NCBI GenBank assembly: GCA_964408455.1
Contig: CAYOZN010000046.1
Span: forward strand, 1-18,487
DNA: 18,487 bases
Origin: CAYOZN01 sp964408455
Lineage (GTDB): Bacteria; Planctomycetota; Phycisphaerae; UBA1845; UTPLA1
Direction: 5' to 3'
Shown here: in pieces, positions 1 through 6,600 of the stretch
Layout: each line of letters starts with the position of its first letter
Position numbering within the stretch: the stretch's first letter is position 1
Position numbers and translations under genes: made by a program
Notes under the pieces: generated by a model
What the model saw: only the letters and a program-made list of their open reading frames with translations
Databases searched by the model: none
Told to the model about the DNA's origin: nothing

Positions 1-165
1 GTCGGTGCGGAGGACGACGCGGAGGACGCCGTGGGTGGCCGGGTGCTGCGGGCCCATGTTGACGAGCATTTCCTCGGTGGGAAAGTCGACGGCGGCGGGC
101 TCGCCGTTGCCCTCGGCGGTGTCGAAGAGGATGTCGGGACGGGATTCGAGGATGACGTCGTGCAT
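1..165 (-). CDS. nuoD: NADH-quinone oxidoreductase subunit D, N-terminal fragment
   Basis: Only the first 55 codons are inside the window; the gene runs off the left edge. The translation ends with the motif NMGPQHPATHGVLR, the invariant N-terminal signature of NuoD/Nqo4 (49-kDa subunit), which together with NuoB forms the quinone-binding pocket of complex I at the membrane/peripheral-arm junction. The start is the ATG at 163-165, 17 bp after the stop of the upstream Uma2 gene; the ribosome site is weak. It is the last visible gene of the minus-strand nuo cluster and separate from nuoC, so this lineage does not have the nuoCD fusion known in some proteobacteria. Identification is firm, the rest of the protein is unseen. 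Confidence 0.95.
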   Translation of the reverse strand, partial: MHDVILESRPDILFDTAEGNGEPAAVDFPTEEMLVNMGPQHPATHGVLRVVLRTD

Positions 166-182
166 TGGTCTGTTTCAGGTCT

Positions 183-806
183 TTAGTTGGTGAACTTGAA
201 TTTCAGGCCGGGGAGCGCGCGCGCTTTGTAAGTCGCACCCCACGGGATAATGTGCTCCACCCAGGTTTTTGCGCGCGGGCGCCGCACAAGAGCATAGAAC
301 ACCGGTTCTTCCGGCTCTTCGCGTGGATCAATGATCCAGTATTCGGCGATGGAGCGAACCGCCCAGTATAGATTGCGGTTGCGGATGATATCCTTCATTG
401 CGTGTCGCGGGGAGACGACTTCGAGAACGACCATGGGTGAGATTTTTGTCCAGTCTTTCAGAACAGTGCGAGGAAAGTTCCGGTACGCAGAGACATCGGG
501 ACACGGCCGGGTCACGCCCTTGCGACCGGGAACAGCGACCTCGGCATTCTGCGAAACGAAGTTAATGGTCTTCGGATTTTGCTTGGCGTAGGTATTCAGC
601 AGTTCAAATCCCCAGTAAACCCAGCCGTCGTGATAAGGGGTTGCGCGGGGAGACACATTCAGCACTCCGTCGATGATCTCGTACACGTAGCCGGGCTCTT
701 CGCGCGCGATCTCCAACTCCTGGAGGGAGATGATGCGACCATGATCGGTGGGGCCGATGGTGATTCGGGCCGGGCGTCGCGAAGAATGTGTTGCTGTCTG
801 AGCCAT
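183..806 (-). CDS. Uma2-family (DUF820) PD-(D/E)XK-like protein inside nuo operon
   Basis: A 207-residue protein of the Uma2 family, a widespread and often multicopy family with a restriction-endonuclease-like fold and no settled cellular function. Visible marks are YEIIDG near residue 42, the acidic CPDV at 102-105, the VLEVVSP strand-loop at 127-133 and EYWIIDP at 155-161. In the helix after D139, the position where family members usually have lysine (as in the second copy at 2067-2648) is asparagine (N143), so catalysis may be lost or altered. The reading frame is open upstream to 950 but overlaps nuoC; the ATG at 806 leaves 44 bp to nuoC and matches the family's N-terminus with a short leader. 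It lies between nuoC and nuoD in the same direction and probably shares their mRNA. It is not a complex I subunit as far as is known. Confidence 0.85.
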   Translation of the reverse strand: MAQTATHSSRRPARITIGPTDHGRIISLQELEIAREEPGYVYEIIDGVLNVSPRATPYHDGWVYWGFELLNTYAKQNPKTINFVSQNAEVAVPGRKGVTRPCPDVSAYRNFPRTVLKDWTKISPMVVLEVVSPRHAMKDIIRNRNLYWAVRSIAEYWIIDPREEPEEPVFYALVRRPRAKTWVEHIIPWGATYKARALPGLKFKFTN

Positions 807-850
807 GTTTTCTCGGCTACGCACGGGCCGGAGGCCCATGCTCCCCCAAT

Positions 851-1429
851 TTAATGCACCGGCCGCGTCTGGCCGAACTCGGTGACGGCGGGGATGCCGT
901 GGTATTCCATCGGGAACTTGTAGTCCTTTCGCAAGGGATGAGACTCCCAATCGTCGGGGCAGAGGATACGCCGCGGGTGGGTGCCGTCGTGATCGGTGAC
1001 GCTGTCGGGATGCCCGTCGAAGACGATGCCCATGAGATCGTAGGCCTCACGCTCGTGCCAGTCGGCGGCGCGCCAGACATCGGCGACGCTGGGGATGACC
1101 GGCTGGTCGCGCGGGACGCGGACATGGACGGCAAACGCATTCTCGAGCCTGGGGGCCGCGCTGCCGCGGGAAATCACCGGTTGGACACCGGTGCCACAGG
1201 CGCACAAATCGTAGACGGCGGCGAGCTGGTCGTCTTCGAGCAGGTCGAGCGCGGTGATGCAGCGGAGGAAGTTCATCCGCAGCCTGGGGTGGTCTCGAAG
1301 AAAGCGGGCGACGTCGCGCCAGGCCGATGCCTCGACGACGGCATGGGGATGGGCCGATTCGAGGTTGAAGTCGACGATGCTGTCGCCGAAGGATTCTTTC
1401 AGGATGTCAACGATCTGTTCGGGAGCCAA
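851..1429 (-). CDS. nuoC: NADH-quinone oxidoreductase subunit C
   Basis: About 192 residues of NuoC/Nqo5 (30-kDa subunit), a peripheral-arm structural subunit of complex I. The family core is clear: VPRDQPVIPSV, then ADWHEREAYDLMGIVFDGHP, then PRRILCPDDW and HPLRKDY. There is no ATG. I choose the TTG at 1427-1429 because GAGGT lies 5 nt before it; a TTG at 1441 would add four residues. Two stretches are longer than in common NuoC proteins: about 20 residues (bases 1139-1201) reading GTGVQPVISRG, which coincides with a palindromic repeat, and about 11 residues between FDGHP and RRIL. Upstream is a short repeat tract (1442-1527), downstream a Uma2 gene. Function is sure, start less so. Confidence 0.93.
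   Translation of the reverse strand: MAPEQIVDILKESFGDSIVDFNLESAHPHAVVEASAWRDVARFLRDHPRLRMNFLRCITALDLLEDDQLAAVYDLCACGTGVQPVISRGSAAPRLENAFAVHVRVPRDQPVIPSVADVWRAADWHEREAYDLMGIVFDGHPDSVTDHDGTHPRRILCPDDWESHPLRKDYKFPMEYHGIPAVTEFGQTRPVH
1139..1201 (-). repeat. Palindromic repeat-like insertion inside nuoC
   Basis: On the plus strand CACCGGT (1175-1181) and ACCGGTG (1187-1193) form a perfect 7-bp inverted repeat with a 5-nt loop, followed by CCACAGG. The reading frame stays open through it and adds about 20 residues to NuoC where related proteins run directly from the YDL strand into the VPRD strand. The form (palindrome next to a GTGGCAC/GTGCCAC sequence) resembles the hairpin repeats at 11910-12141. 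That it is a member of an interspersed repeat family is inference from this resemblance and from the TG(F/V)QPV type of translation seen in planctomycete proteins. Confidence 0.55.
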
Positions 1430-1441
1430 GGTAGACCTCAA

Positions 1442-1527
1442 GTGTTGAATGATGAATGCTCAATGCAGAATGCTCAATTGCCTTCAGGAATTGCATTTCG
1501 CATTCAACAGTTTGCATGTTGCATTCC
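1442..1527. repeat. ATGC-rich short imperfect repeats between nuoB and nuoC
   Basis: The spacer consists largely of variants of one octamer: GAATGCTC, AATGCAGA, AATGCTCA, and further on CATTTCGCATTC and TTTGCATGTTGCATTC. Its AT content is much higher than the genes on both sides. The tract ends directly against the putative ribosome site of nuoC (1435-1439). Such octamer tracts are common in intergenic regions of planctomycete genomes; no function is known to me. Confidence 0.6.
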
Positions 1528-2049
1528 TCAGCCCGCCAGCGCCTCGTCCTTGACGCTGAGCCAGCGATCGCGGGCGAGGGACTGGTTCTTGATCTTGTCC
1601 TGGAGGCGCATGAGACCCTCGATCAGCGTCTCGGGCCGGGGCGGGCAGCCGGGGACGTATATATCGACCGGGACGACGAGGTCGACGCCCTTCACCACGT
1701 GATAACCGTTTTTGAAGTAGGGTCCGCCGCCGATGGTGCAGGCGCCCATGGCCATGACGTACTTCGGCTCGGGCATCTGGTTGTAGAGGCGCTTGACGCG
1801 GCTGGCCATCTTGTAGGTCACGGTGCCGGCGACGATCATCAGATCTGCCTGGCGCGGTGTGGCGCGGAAGGCGCCGGCGCCGAAGCGGTCGACGTCGAAG
1901 CGGCTGGCGCCGATGGCCATCATCTCGATGGCGCAGCAGGCAAGGCCGAAGGTCATGGGCCAGATGCTGCTCTTTCGGCCCCAGTTGATGGCCCAGTCGA
2001 GGCTGGTGATGATCAGGCCTTCTTCAAATCTGTTTTCGATCCAACTCAT
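1528..2049 (-). CDS. nuoB: NADH-quinone oxidoreductase subunit B
   Basis: A complete 173-residue NuoB/Nqo6 (20-kDa subunit), which holds iron-sulfur cluster N2, the last electron carrier before quinone in complex I. All four N2 ligands are present: the adjacent pair C38-C39 in FGLACCAIEMM, C104 in GACTIGGGP and C135 in VPGCPPRPE. The length is normal. The ATG at 2047-2049 has AGGTG five nucleotides upstream. It lies 17 bp after the stop of the second Uma2 gene and before the repeat spacer leading to nuoC; all are in one direction, consistent with one operon. Confidence 0.97.
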   Translation of the reverse strand: MSWIENRFEEGLIITSLDWAINWGRKSSIWPMTFGLACCAIEMMAIGASRFDVDRFGAGAFRATPRQADLMIVAGTVTYKMASRVKRLYNQMPEPKYVMAMGACTIGGGPYFKNGYHVVKGVDLVVPVDIYVPGCPPRPETLIEGLMRLQDKIKNQSLARDRWLSVKDEALAG

Positions 2050-2066
2050 GAATCACCTGCCGTTCG

Positions 2067-2648
2067 TCACGGCTTAACTGCTTTCCACAAATCGGCCAGC
2101 TTCAGGCTGAAGGCCTTGAGGACGCGGCTCCGGATGTACTTTTCCCGGGCGTCCATCAGGCCGCCACGATACTTGCCGCGGTTCAGCCACCACTGGTAGA
2201 CCTTGTTTCTTGCTTCGACGATGTCGAAGACCCAGTATTCGCGAACGCCGAAACGCTCGTATTCATGGCGCTTTGCGAAGACATCCATCTGCCAGTTGCC
2301 GGGGGATGTAATCTCGATCACCAGATCGGGAGGCCCGTAGAGGTAACCGCGGATGATGGAGGCGTTTCGGTTGGAGACATAGACGATATCCGGACGACAG
2401 ACGAGGTCCTTTCCCATGATCATGTCGGTCTCAATGCCGACATAACCACAGCGGCGGGCGCGCACAAAACTGTGAAGCTCCCCGACTATGAACGCAACCA
2501 GCATTCCATGTTGAAAGAATGATGATGGACTCATCATCATTTCTCCATGTATGAGTTCATAGTGGTTCCCGTCATCGGGCAGGTCCATGTACTCGTCGGC
2601 CGAAAGCAGTTTCGGGCGAGTGGTCGATTTTGATGGGGCCGTTGCCAC
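2067..2648 (-). CDS. Uma2-family (DUF820) PD-(D/E)XK endonuclease-like protein
   Basis: A 193-residue Uma2-family protein with a full set of family residues: YELIHGE at 30-36, RPDIVYV with D87, PDLVIEITSP with E112, then D122, K126 and Y130 in the following helix and VREYWVFD near 135-142. This is the PD-(D/E)XK-type arrangement with the lysine moved into the helix, so it could be an active nuclease, although no Uma2 function is established. A TGA at 2661-2663 closes the frame, so there is no ATG start; the GTG at 2646-2648 has GAGGT nine nucleotides upstream, while a TTG at 2657 lies directly against it. It sits between nuoA and nuoB. It differs strongly from the other copy at 183-806, so the two are not a recent duplication. 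Confidence 0.85.
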   Translation of the reverse strand: MATAPSKSTTRPKLLSADEYMDLPDDGNHYELIHGEMMMSPSSFFQHGMLVAFIVGELHSFVRARRCGYVGIETDMIMGKDLVCRPDIVYVSNRNASIIRGYLYGPPDLVIEITSPGNWQMDVFAKRHEYERFGVREYWVFDIVEARNKVYQWWLNRGKYRGGLMDAREKYIRSRVLKAFSLKLADLWKAVKP

Positions 2649-2704
2649 TTTCTGCAAACCTCATACATGCGGACCAGCGTGAGAACACGCCGGCTTTGAG
2701 TTCA

Positions 2705-3157
2705 TTATGCCCATTTTCTTGCGGCGCGGCCGAGGGCGTCGTCGGGCCGGACCGGCGTCGTGCGGCGGGACTGAGCCTGCCCCTGCGTCGCGCGGATCCA
2801 GTCGAGATAGCCGAACTTCCACAGGTAGAGAAAGCCGACGACCAGGACAAAGAAGAAAAACAGCATGTCCCACAGGGCGGCAATACCGGCCTGCTTGTAG
2901 ACCACCGCCCAGGGATAGAACAACGCAATCTCGATATCGAAAATCAAGAAGACCAGAGCGACTACGTAGAATCGCAGGTCAAACTGCACCCAGCTGGAGC
3001 CGATTGCGGGCTCACCGCACTCGTAGGCTACGTCCTTTTCCGGATGCGGCAGGCTGGTGCGGAGAAACTTGCCGATGACCAGCGCCGCGAAGGCCATGAG
3101 AAAGCCGGCGACGACGAAGATCAGCAGGCCGATGACGAGGTTGTTTCCCTGAGGCAT
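2705..3157 (-). CDS. nuoA: NADH-quinone oxidoreductase subunit A
   Basis: A 150-residue NuoA/Nqo7, a small membrane subunit of complex I at the quinone-site end of the membrane arm. Three hydrophobic helices are visible: about residues 8-28, 63-85 and 92-113. The conserved loop between helices 1 and 2 is present (KDVAYECGEPAIGSSW, with the cysteine used as a family hallmark), as is FDIEIALFYPWA in helix 2. The C-terminal tail after about residue 120 is longer than usual, polar and arginine-rich. The ATG at 3157 has GGAG eight nucleotides upstream. It follows nuoI after an 89-bp spacer containing a G-run tract. Confidence 0.96.
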   Translation of the reverse strand: MPQGNNLVIGLLIFVVAGFLMAFAALVIGKFLRTSLPHPEKDVAYECGEPAIGSSWVQFDLRFYVVALVFLIFDIEIALFYPWAVVYKQAGIAALWDMLFFFFVLVVGFLYLWKFGYLDWIRATQGQAQSRRTTPVRPDDALGRAARKWA

Positions 3158-3171
3158 GGATTGACTCCAAA

Positions 3172-3202
3172 GGGGTAAGGGCTAAGGGGCAAGGGGACAG
3201 GG
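3172..3202 (+). repeat. G-run tract, potential G-quadruplex, between nuoI and nuoA
   Basis: On the plus strand there are five runs of three or four G (3172-3175, 3179-3181, 3186-3189, 3193-3196, 3200-3202) separated by 3-4 nt loops (TAA, CTAA, CAA, ACA). This meets the usual sequence rule for an intramolecular G-quadruplex. The G-rich strand is the template strand for the nuo operon. It also reads as a TAAGGG-type degenerate short repeat. Folding and function are inferred, not shown. Confidence 0.6.
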
Positions 3203-3246
3203 TTTGCCAATCAATCCTTATCCTATACTTTCCAATTCCGTTAGCC

Positions 3247-3843
3247 TTAACCCTTCTTCGCGGGCTGCGAGGGTTCCAGCGCCTTGAGCATTTCCTCTCG
3301 GACCGGTCGGGCGCGCTCTTCCCAGCGCTGCTGCATCTCGACGACCCACTGCGGCTTTTTCTCTTTCTGCATCCAGTAGGGCTCGGGCGTCTGCTTGCCT
3401 TGCTTTGCGAGTTCGGTGAACTCGACGATCATGTCTTCGCGGGTGTAGGCGCTGAGGTCGTGATTGTCGCCCATGTGGATGCAGTCGGTCGGACAGGGCG
3501 CTGTGCAGAGGGCACAGAACATGCACTTGGCGTAGTCGATGGCGTAGCGATTGAGTGCGCCGCCGACCGCGACGCCGCTATCCTTGTCGATCTTGCGCGG
3601 GCCGGACTTCTCGATGTAGATGCAGTCGACCGGACAGGCCTTGGCGCACTGGTCGCAGGCGATGCACTTTTCGGCCTCGAACCAGTGGAAGCCGCGGTAG
3701 CGCGGCTGAATAACGGGCGCGACATCCGGATACTGCACGGTGACGGTGCGGGCGAAGCAGTACTTGAGCGTGATCCGCATGCCGATGGCGATGGTACGCA
3801 CGGTGTCGTAGATGTTCGAGAAATACTGGCGATAAGTGGACAT
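3247..3843 (-). CDS. nuoI: NADH-quinone oxidoreductase subunit I
   Basis: A complete 198-residue NuoI/Nqo9 (TYKY-type subunit) carrying clusters N6a and N6b. Two 4Fe-4S motifs are present: CIACDQCAKACPVDC at residues 60-74 and CMFCALCTAPCPTDC at 107-121. The N-terminal part (RITLKYCF, then QYPD and RYRGFHWFEAEKC) is normal for the family; the C-terminal tail after about residue 140 is charged and ends in PAKKG. The frame is open far upstream, but family similarity begins at the ATG at 3841-3843. It is the first gene of the visible cluster and precedes nuoA, whereas in the common nuoA-N order nuoI comes late. A divergent gene starts at 4167. Confidence 0.96.
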   Translation of the reverse strand: MSTYRQYFSNIYDTVRTIAIGMRITLKYCFARTVTVQYPDVAPVIQPRYRGFHWFEAEKCIACDQCAKACPVDCIYIEKSGPRKIDKDSGVAVGGALNRYAIDYAKCMFCALCTAPCPTDCIHMGDNHDLSAYTREDMIVEFTELAKQGKQTPEPYWMQKEKKPQWVVEMQQRWEERARPVREEMLKALEPSQPAKKG

Positions 3844-4166
3844 AGGCTGCCTTGAAGTCTCCGCCGGCAGGCGGGGCGCGCCGAGCCGGACGGGTTGGCA
3901 TCTCCGGCGCGGGTGTTCCCCACATTCCGTGTCGCGTTTTCGAGAGTATAGCTGGTTTCGGGCAGGTGCTCCAGACGGGCGGTAACAGGCGCCTGCTGCG
4001 AGAGCAGCGGGTAATTCTGGCAGAAATCCGCCCGACTTTCCATGGTTCAGCAAGTGGCCGCCGCGCGAAAGCTTGCCGCCGGACGGCCGCGGCAAGTAGA
4101 GTTGAGATAAAGCGTGGGCGATTTGCACGTTTCCGCCCCCGAGTGAATACCGTGACTGTCCAGCAG
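3844..4166. other. Divergent intergenic region, nuo operon versus TPR protein
   Basis: This 323-bp gap separates nuoI (minus) from the next gene (plus) and should hold both promoters. Reading frames through it are extensions of the neighbours without family similarity. A palindrome CCGCC-GGCAGGCGG lies at about 3863-3877, and a possible minus-strand promoter is listed separately. Nothing else is recognisable. Confidence 0.5.
3945..3973 (-). promoter_or_regulatory. Candidate promoter of the nuo operon
   Basis: Minus-strand TATACT (3945-3950) is a five-of-six match to the sigma70 -10 box; 17 bp upstream is TGGAGC (3968-3973), only three of six for -35. The predicted start lies about 95 nt before nuoI. 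Support is weak because of the poor -35. Confidence 0.3.
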
Positions 4167-5174
4167 ATGAGACGACCGCGCATTGCCATCGTGACGATCG
4201 TCCTTGCGTGTATCGCGAGCGCGAGGACTGCCGATGCACGGGCACCGGCCGTGCCGCTGGGATCGCAGTATCCGGGGCTGGTGCTGCCGGCGATGTCCGA
4301 TGGGGCGATGAATGCGCTGGACGGGCTGGCGGGCAGAAAAGTGATCCTGCTGCATTTCTCGCCGGCCAGCGAGGATGGCCGACGGCTGCTGACCACGTGG
4401 AATCGAAGGGCGGCCGGCTGGAGGGACCGCGACGATCTCTCGGTCGTCGCCGTAGCGCACGAGCAGCATGCCGAGCGAGTGCGGCTCCTGGTGCAGTGGA
4501 AACGGGTGACGATACCGGTGTGGCTCGACCCCTTGAACCAGAGCATGGAAACGGCGTCAGCAAGGGTGTACTGCCTGGATGGGCAAGGGTTCGTGCGGGC
4601 GATCGATCCCGATTCCAAGGCGCTCAAATCGTTCTTGAAGAAAAAGTACAAGAAGAAAGACAAGGGGCTGCGGGCGGTGGTCACGTCGCCGCCCAGCCTG
4701 AAGGTCGTTCAGCGCAGGGCCGGCGAGTCGCGCGGGGCAGCGGAATGGCGGCTATATGGCGACGTGCTGTATCACAGCGGCGAGGGGCCGGTGCTGAACG
4801 AGGCGATCCGCACGTACGAGACGGCGATCACGTTTGATGCGGACGATGCGTGGTCGCACTTTCGACTCGCGGTCGCGCTGCGACGGCGCTACGACGGCGG
4901 TGAGCGGCAGGAAGGCGATCTGGCGGCTGCGATTGCGGGATGGCGGAAGGCGGCAAAACTGGTGCCTGAAAACGAACTGTTCGCGCTTCGGGCCGCCCAG
5001 TTCGACGAAAGCGTGGCACCGCTGGAAAACATGTATGGCTGGGTGGCGGAGGCGCGGAAGGAGATTGAGTCGCGCGGTGAAACGCCGGTGGCACTGGCGG
5101 TGGAGCCGACGCCGAGGGAAATGATGGGGCCGGAGGGCGGAAATAAAAGGAAAAAACCGGGCAAACGGCCTTAA
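4167..5174 (+). CDS. Exported thioredoxin-like fold/TPR protein lacking active-site cysteines
   Basis: A 335-residue protein with an N-terminal signal peptide (basic MRRPR, hydrophobic IAIVTIVLACIASA, likely cleavage after about residue 25). Residues about 35-150 look like a redoxin/AhpC-type thioredoxin fold (KVILLHFSPASEDG, VVAVAHE, IPVWLDP, YCLDGQGFV), but the usual CxxC place after the second strand reads PASEDG, so thiol redox activity is unlikely. Residues about 190-270 resemble tetratricopeptide repeats (GDVLYHSGE, AIRTYETAITFDADDAWSHFRLAVA, AAIAGWRKAAKLVPEN). There is a lysine-rich segment near 158-167 and a basic tail. The ATG at 4167 fits the signal peptide; a GTG at 4152 is also possible. 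No specific function can be given; a binding or scaffold role outside the cytoplasm is inferred. Confidence 0.75.
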   Translation: MRRPRIAIVTIVLACIASARTADARAPAVPLGSQYPGLVLPAMSDGAMNALDGLAGRKVILLHFSPASEDGRRLLTTWNRRAAGWRDRDDLSVVAVAHEQHAERVRLLVQWKRVTIPVWLDPLNQSMETASARVYCLDGQGFVRAIDPDSKALKSFLKKKYKKKDKGLRAVVTSPPSLKVVQRRAGESRGAAEWRLYGDVLYHSGEGPVLNEAIRTYETAITFDADDAWSHFRLAVALRRRYDGGERQEGDLAAAIAGWRKAAKLVPENELFALRAAQFDESVAPLENMYGWVAEARKEIESRGETPVALAVEPTPREMMGPEGGNKRKKPGKRP

Positions 5175-5307
5175 GAAAGCGGCGGATTTGCACGACCACT
5201 GCGGGGCCCGCGTTTTGCCATCAGGCGATCAGTGTGCGGGACCGCACCGGAGGCGCCGCTGAACGCCATCGGCAGGACGCCGGGTGTGACACTGTATTGG
5301 CAGTCAA

Positions 5308-6177
5308 TCAGGGATTAACGAGCAGGCGGCCCTCGGCTTCGACGGTGACGATGTCGTTGGCGTTGTCGTCGATGACCGCGAAGACGATGTATTCGCCGTC
5401 GGGCACGGTGGCGCCGTTTTCATCTTCAAAGAAGAAGGTGAACAGGCCGTTTGACCCGCTTTCGCTGAGCGGCTGGTTGGAGACAAGCGTAATCTCGTTG
5501 CCGTTTTCGTGATCCTCATCGGGATCGAGGGCGAGCCGGAGCAGGGCGTCGGCGTTGTCGTCGCCGTTGTCGGTCCAGGTGATGTCGACGGTGTTGCCGG
5601 TGGTGACGCTCAGGTCGGCAGCGGCGGGAGACGTGAAATCCAGCTCGGGGACGGGCAGGGCCGTGGTGACATTGATGACGCCGGTGGTGCCACGATCGGG
5701 ATCACGCGAGAGGACCTCGATCGACTGACCGCCGGGTGTTTCGATCGTCGCAAAGACGACGTAGGTGCCGACGCGTACGCCGGTGATGTCCCACTCGACG
5801 ATGTCGTTGTCGCCGTCGGCCAGCGCATCGCGGCCGGAGCCAGCGGTGCCATCGCCGACCAAGTGGATCGGATCGTCAATGAACTCGTCGGTGTCGTTCT
5901 GCCGTTGAACGCGGATGCGCACGCTGGTGCCGGCCGTCTCGGCGATGTCGGCCCACTGGATGATGGTGGCGACGCCGGGTGCCGCAGTGGTGGCGGCGGC
6001 GGGCTGGACGATGGCAATACCGAGCCTGGGTTCGTCGGGCGTCGTGTCGAAGAGATCGTTCAATAAATCGCATCCGGCAGCGCTGGCGGCGGATGCAAGT
6101 ATCACCGCAAGCAGCAGCCGGCAGCGCCATCCGGCGCCGAGTCGCGGGGAGTTTGTTTGTCGCCGTCCTGTCGTCAT
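5308..6177 (-). CDS. Lipoprotein with two Ig-like (Ser-Thr-rich GPI-anchor/Kre9-type) domains
   Basis: A 289-residue protein with a signal peptide and a clear lipobox, SAAGC with C36 as the lipidated residue, so it is probably anchored to a membrane on the outside. The mature part holds two similar beta domains, about 50-170 and 178-289; the second begins FTSPAAADLSVTTGNTVDITWTDNG, the pattern of the Kre9/KNH Ser-Thr-rich family, and each ends with a strand like GTYVVFATI or GEYIVFAVID. It is acidic and rich in Asp/Asn, which suggests calcium or surface exposure. The ATG at 6177 has GGAG seven nucleotides upstream. A dyad overlapping a possible -10 box lies at 6247-6270. The precise role is unknown. 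Confidence 0.8.
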   Translation of the reverse strand: MTTGRRQTNSPRLGAGWRCRLLLAVILASAASAAGCDLLNDLFDTTPDEPRLGIAIVQPAAATTAAPGVATIIQWADIAETAGTSVRIRVQRQNDTDEFIDDPIHLVGDGTAGSGRDALADGDNDIVEWDITGVRVGTYVVFATIETPGGQSIEVLSRDPDRGTTGVINVTTALPVPELDFTSPAAADLSVTTGNTVDITWTDNGDDNADALLRLALDPDEDHENGNEITLVSNQPLSESGSNGLFTFFFEDENGATVPDGEYIVFAVIDDNANDIVTVEAEGRLLVNP

Positions 6178-6246
6178 CCGTTGTCTCCGCGAGGCCGAAG
6201 CGCATCTGTGTTCATTGTTCGCGAGTCGCCCGTCGCCGGTCAATGT

Positions 6247-6270
6247 CTTCGACTTATAACATCGTCGAAG
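6247..6270 (-). promoter_or_regulatory. Extended -10 promoter with overlapping inverted repeat
   Basis: CTTCGAC (6247-6253) and GTCGAAG (6264-6270) form a perfect 7-bp inverted repeat with a 10-nt centre. On the minus strand the centre includes TGTTATAAG, that is an extended -10 element (TG, one base, TATAAG at 6253-6258). No good -35 is present, which fits extended -10 promoters. The arrangement suggests an operator over the promoter of the lipoprotein gene starting at 6177. The sequence pattern is certain, its use is inferred. Confidence 0.4.
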
Positions 6271-6381
6271 GGGATGCCACCGCTGGATAGGAAGGCACCG
6301 CAGGCAGTACCGGCATCCGGTGCGGCCCGGTTTTTTGCATGCGGAGGCGAAGTTCACCGCCGGGCCGGCGGGACCCGCGAA

Positions 6382-6410
6382 TTGACCCCCGGGCGGGCGA
6401 TCCATAAGAT
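6382..6410 (+). promoter_or_regulatory. Candidate sigma70-type promoter of the DsbA-like gene
   Basis: TTGACC (6382-6387, five of six) and TAAGAT (6405-6410, four of six) are separated by exactly 17 bp. Transcription would start near 6417, leaving a long 5' leader of about 185 nt before the ATG at 6601. Confidence 0.45.
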
Positions 6411-6600
6411 TTTCAGCCGTGCCGGGGCGTGGCTGACTGACACAGGCCTCGTCCCGGAACGGCACTATCAAGTGCCCTCGCGGGCACATTTATTCACCTC
6501 GCTAGTCCCGAAGACGGTCTCGCGGCCGCGGCGGGCTGACCGCACGGCAGAGTGAGCCTGCATGCCGACGCCGGACATTAAAGACAGGAGTACAACGAAG

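Larger units (their letters stand above)
6178..6600. other. Divergent intergenic region, lipoprotein versus DsbA-like gene
   Basis: A 423-bp gap between two divergent genes. It contains the dyad/-10 element (6247-6270) for the minus-strand gene and a candidate promoter (6382-6410) for the plus-strand gene. Frames crossing it show no family similarity. A GC-rich piece ending in six T (about 6296-6337) has a possible but imperfect hairpin. Confidence 0.5.

Noticed and set aside
788..1702. Plus-strand 304-codon frame opposite nuoC and nuoB
   Set aside because: It crosses a repeat spacer and two well-identified complex I genes on the other strand; no recognisable domain.
3578..4684. Minus-strand frame of 368 codons overlapping nuoI and the TPR gene
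   Set aside because: It shares part of nuoI DNA in another frame and shows only Arg/Ser-rich antisense-like sequence.
5190..5220. GCGGGGCCCGCGTTTT as terminator of the TPR gene
   Set aside because: The stem is only four base pairs with a three-base loop and a short T run; too weak to call.
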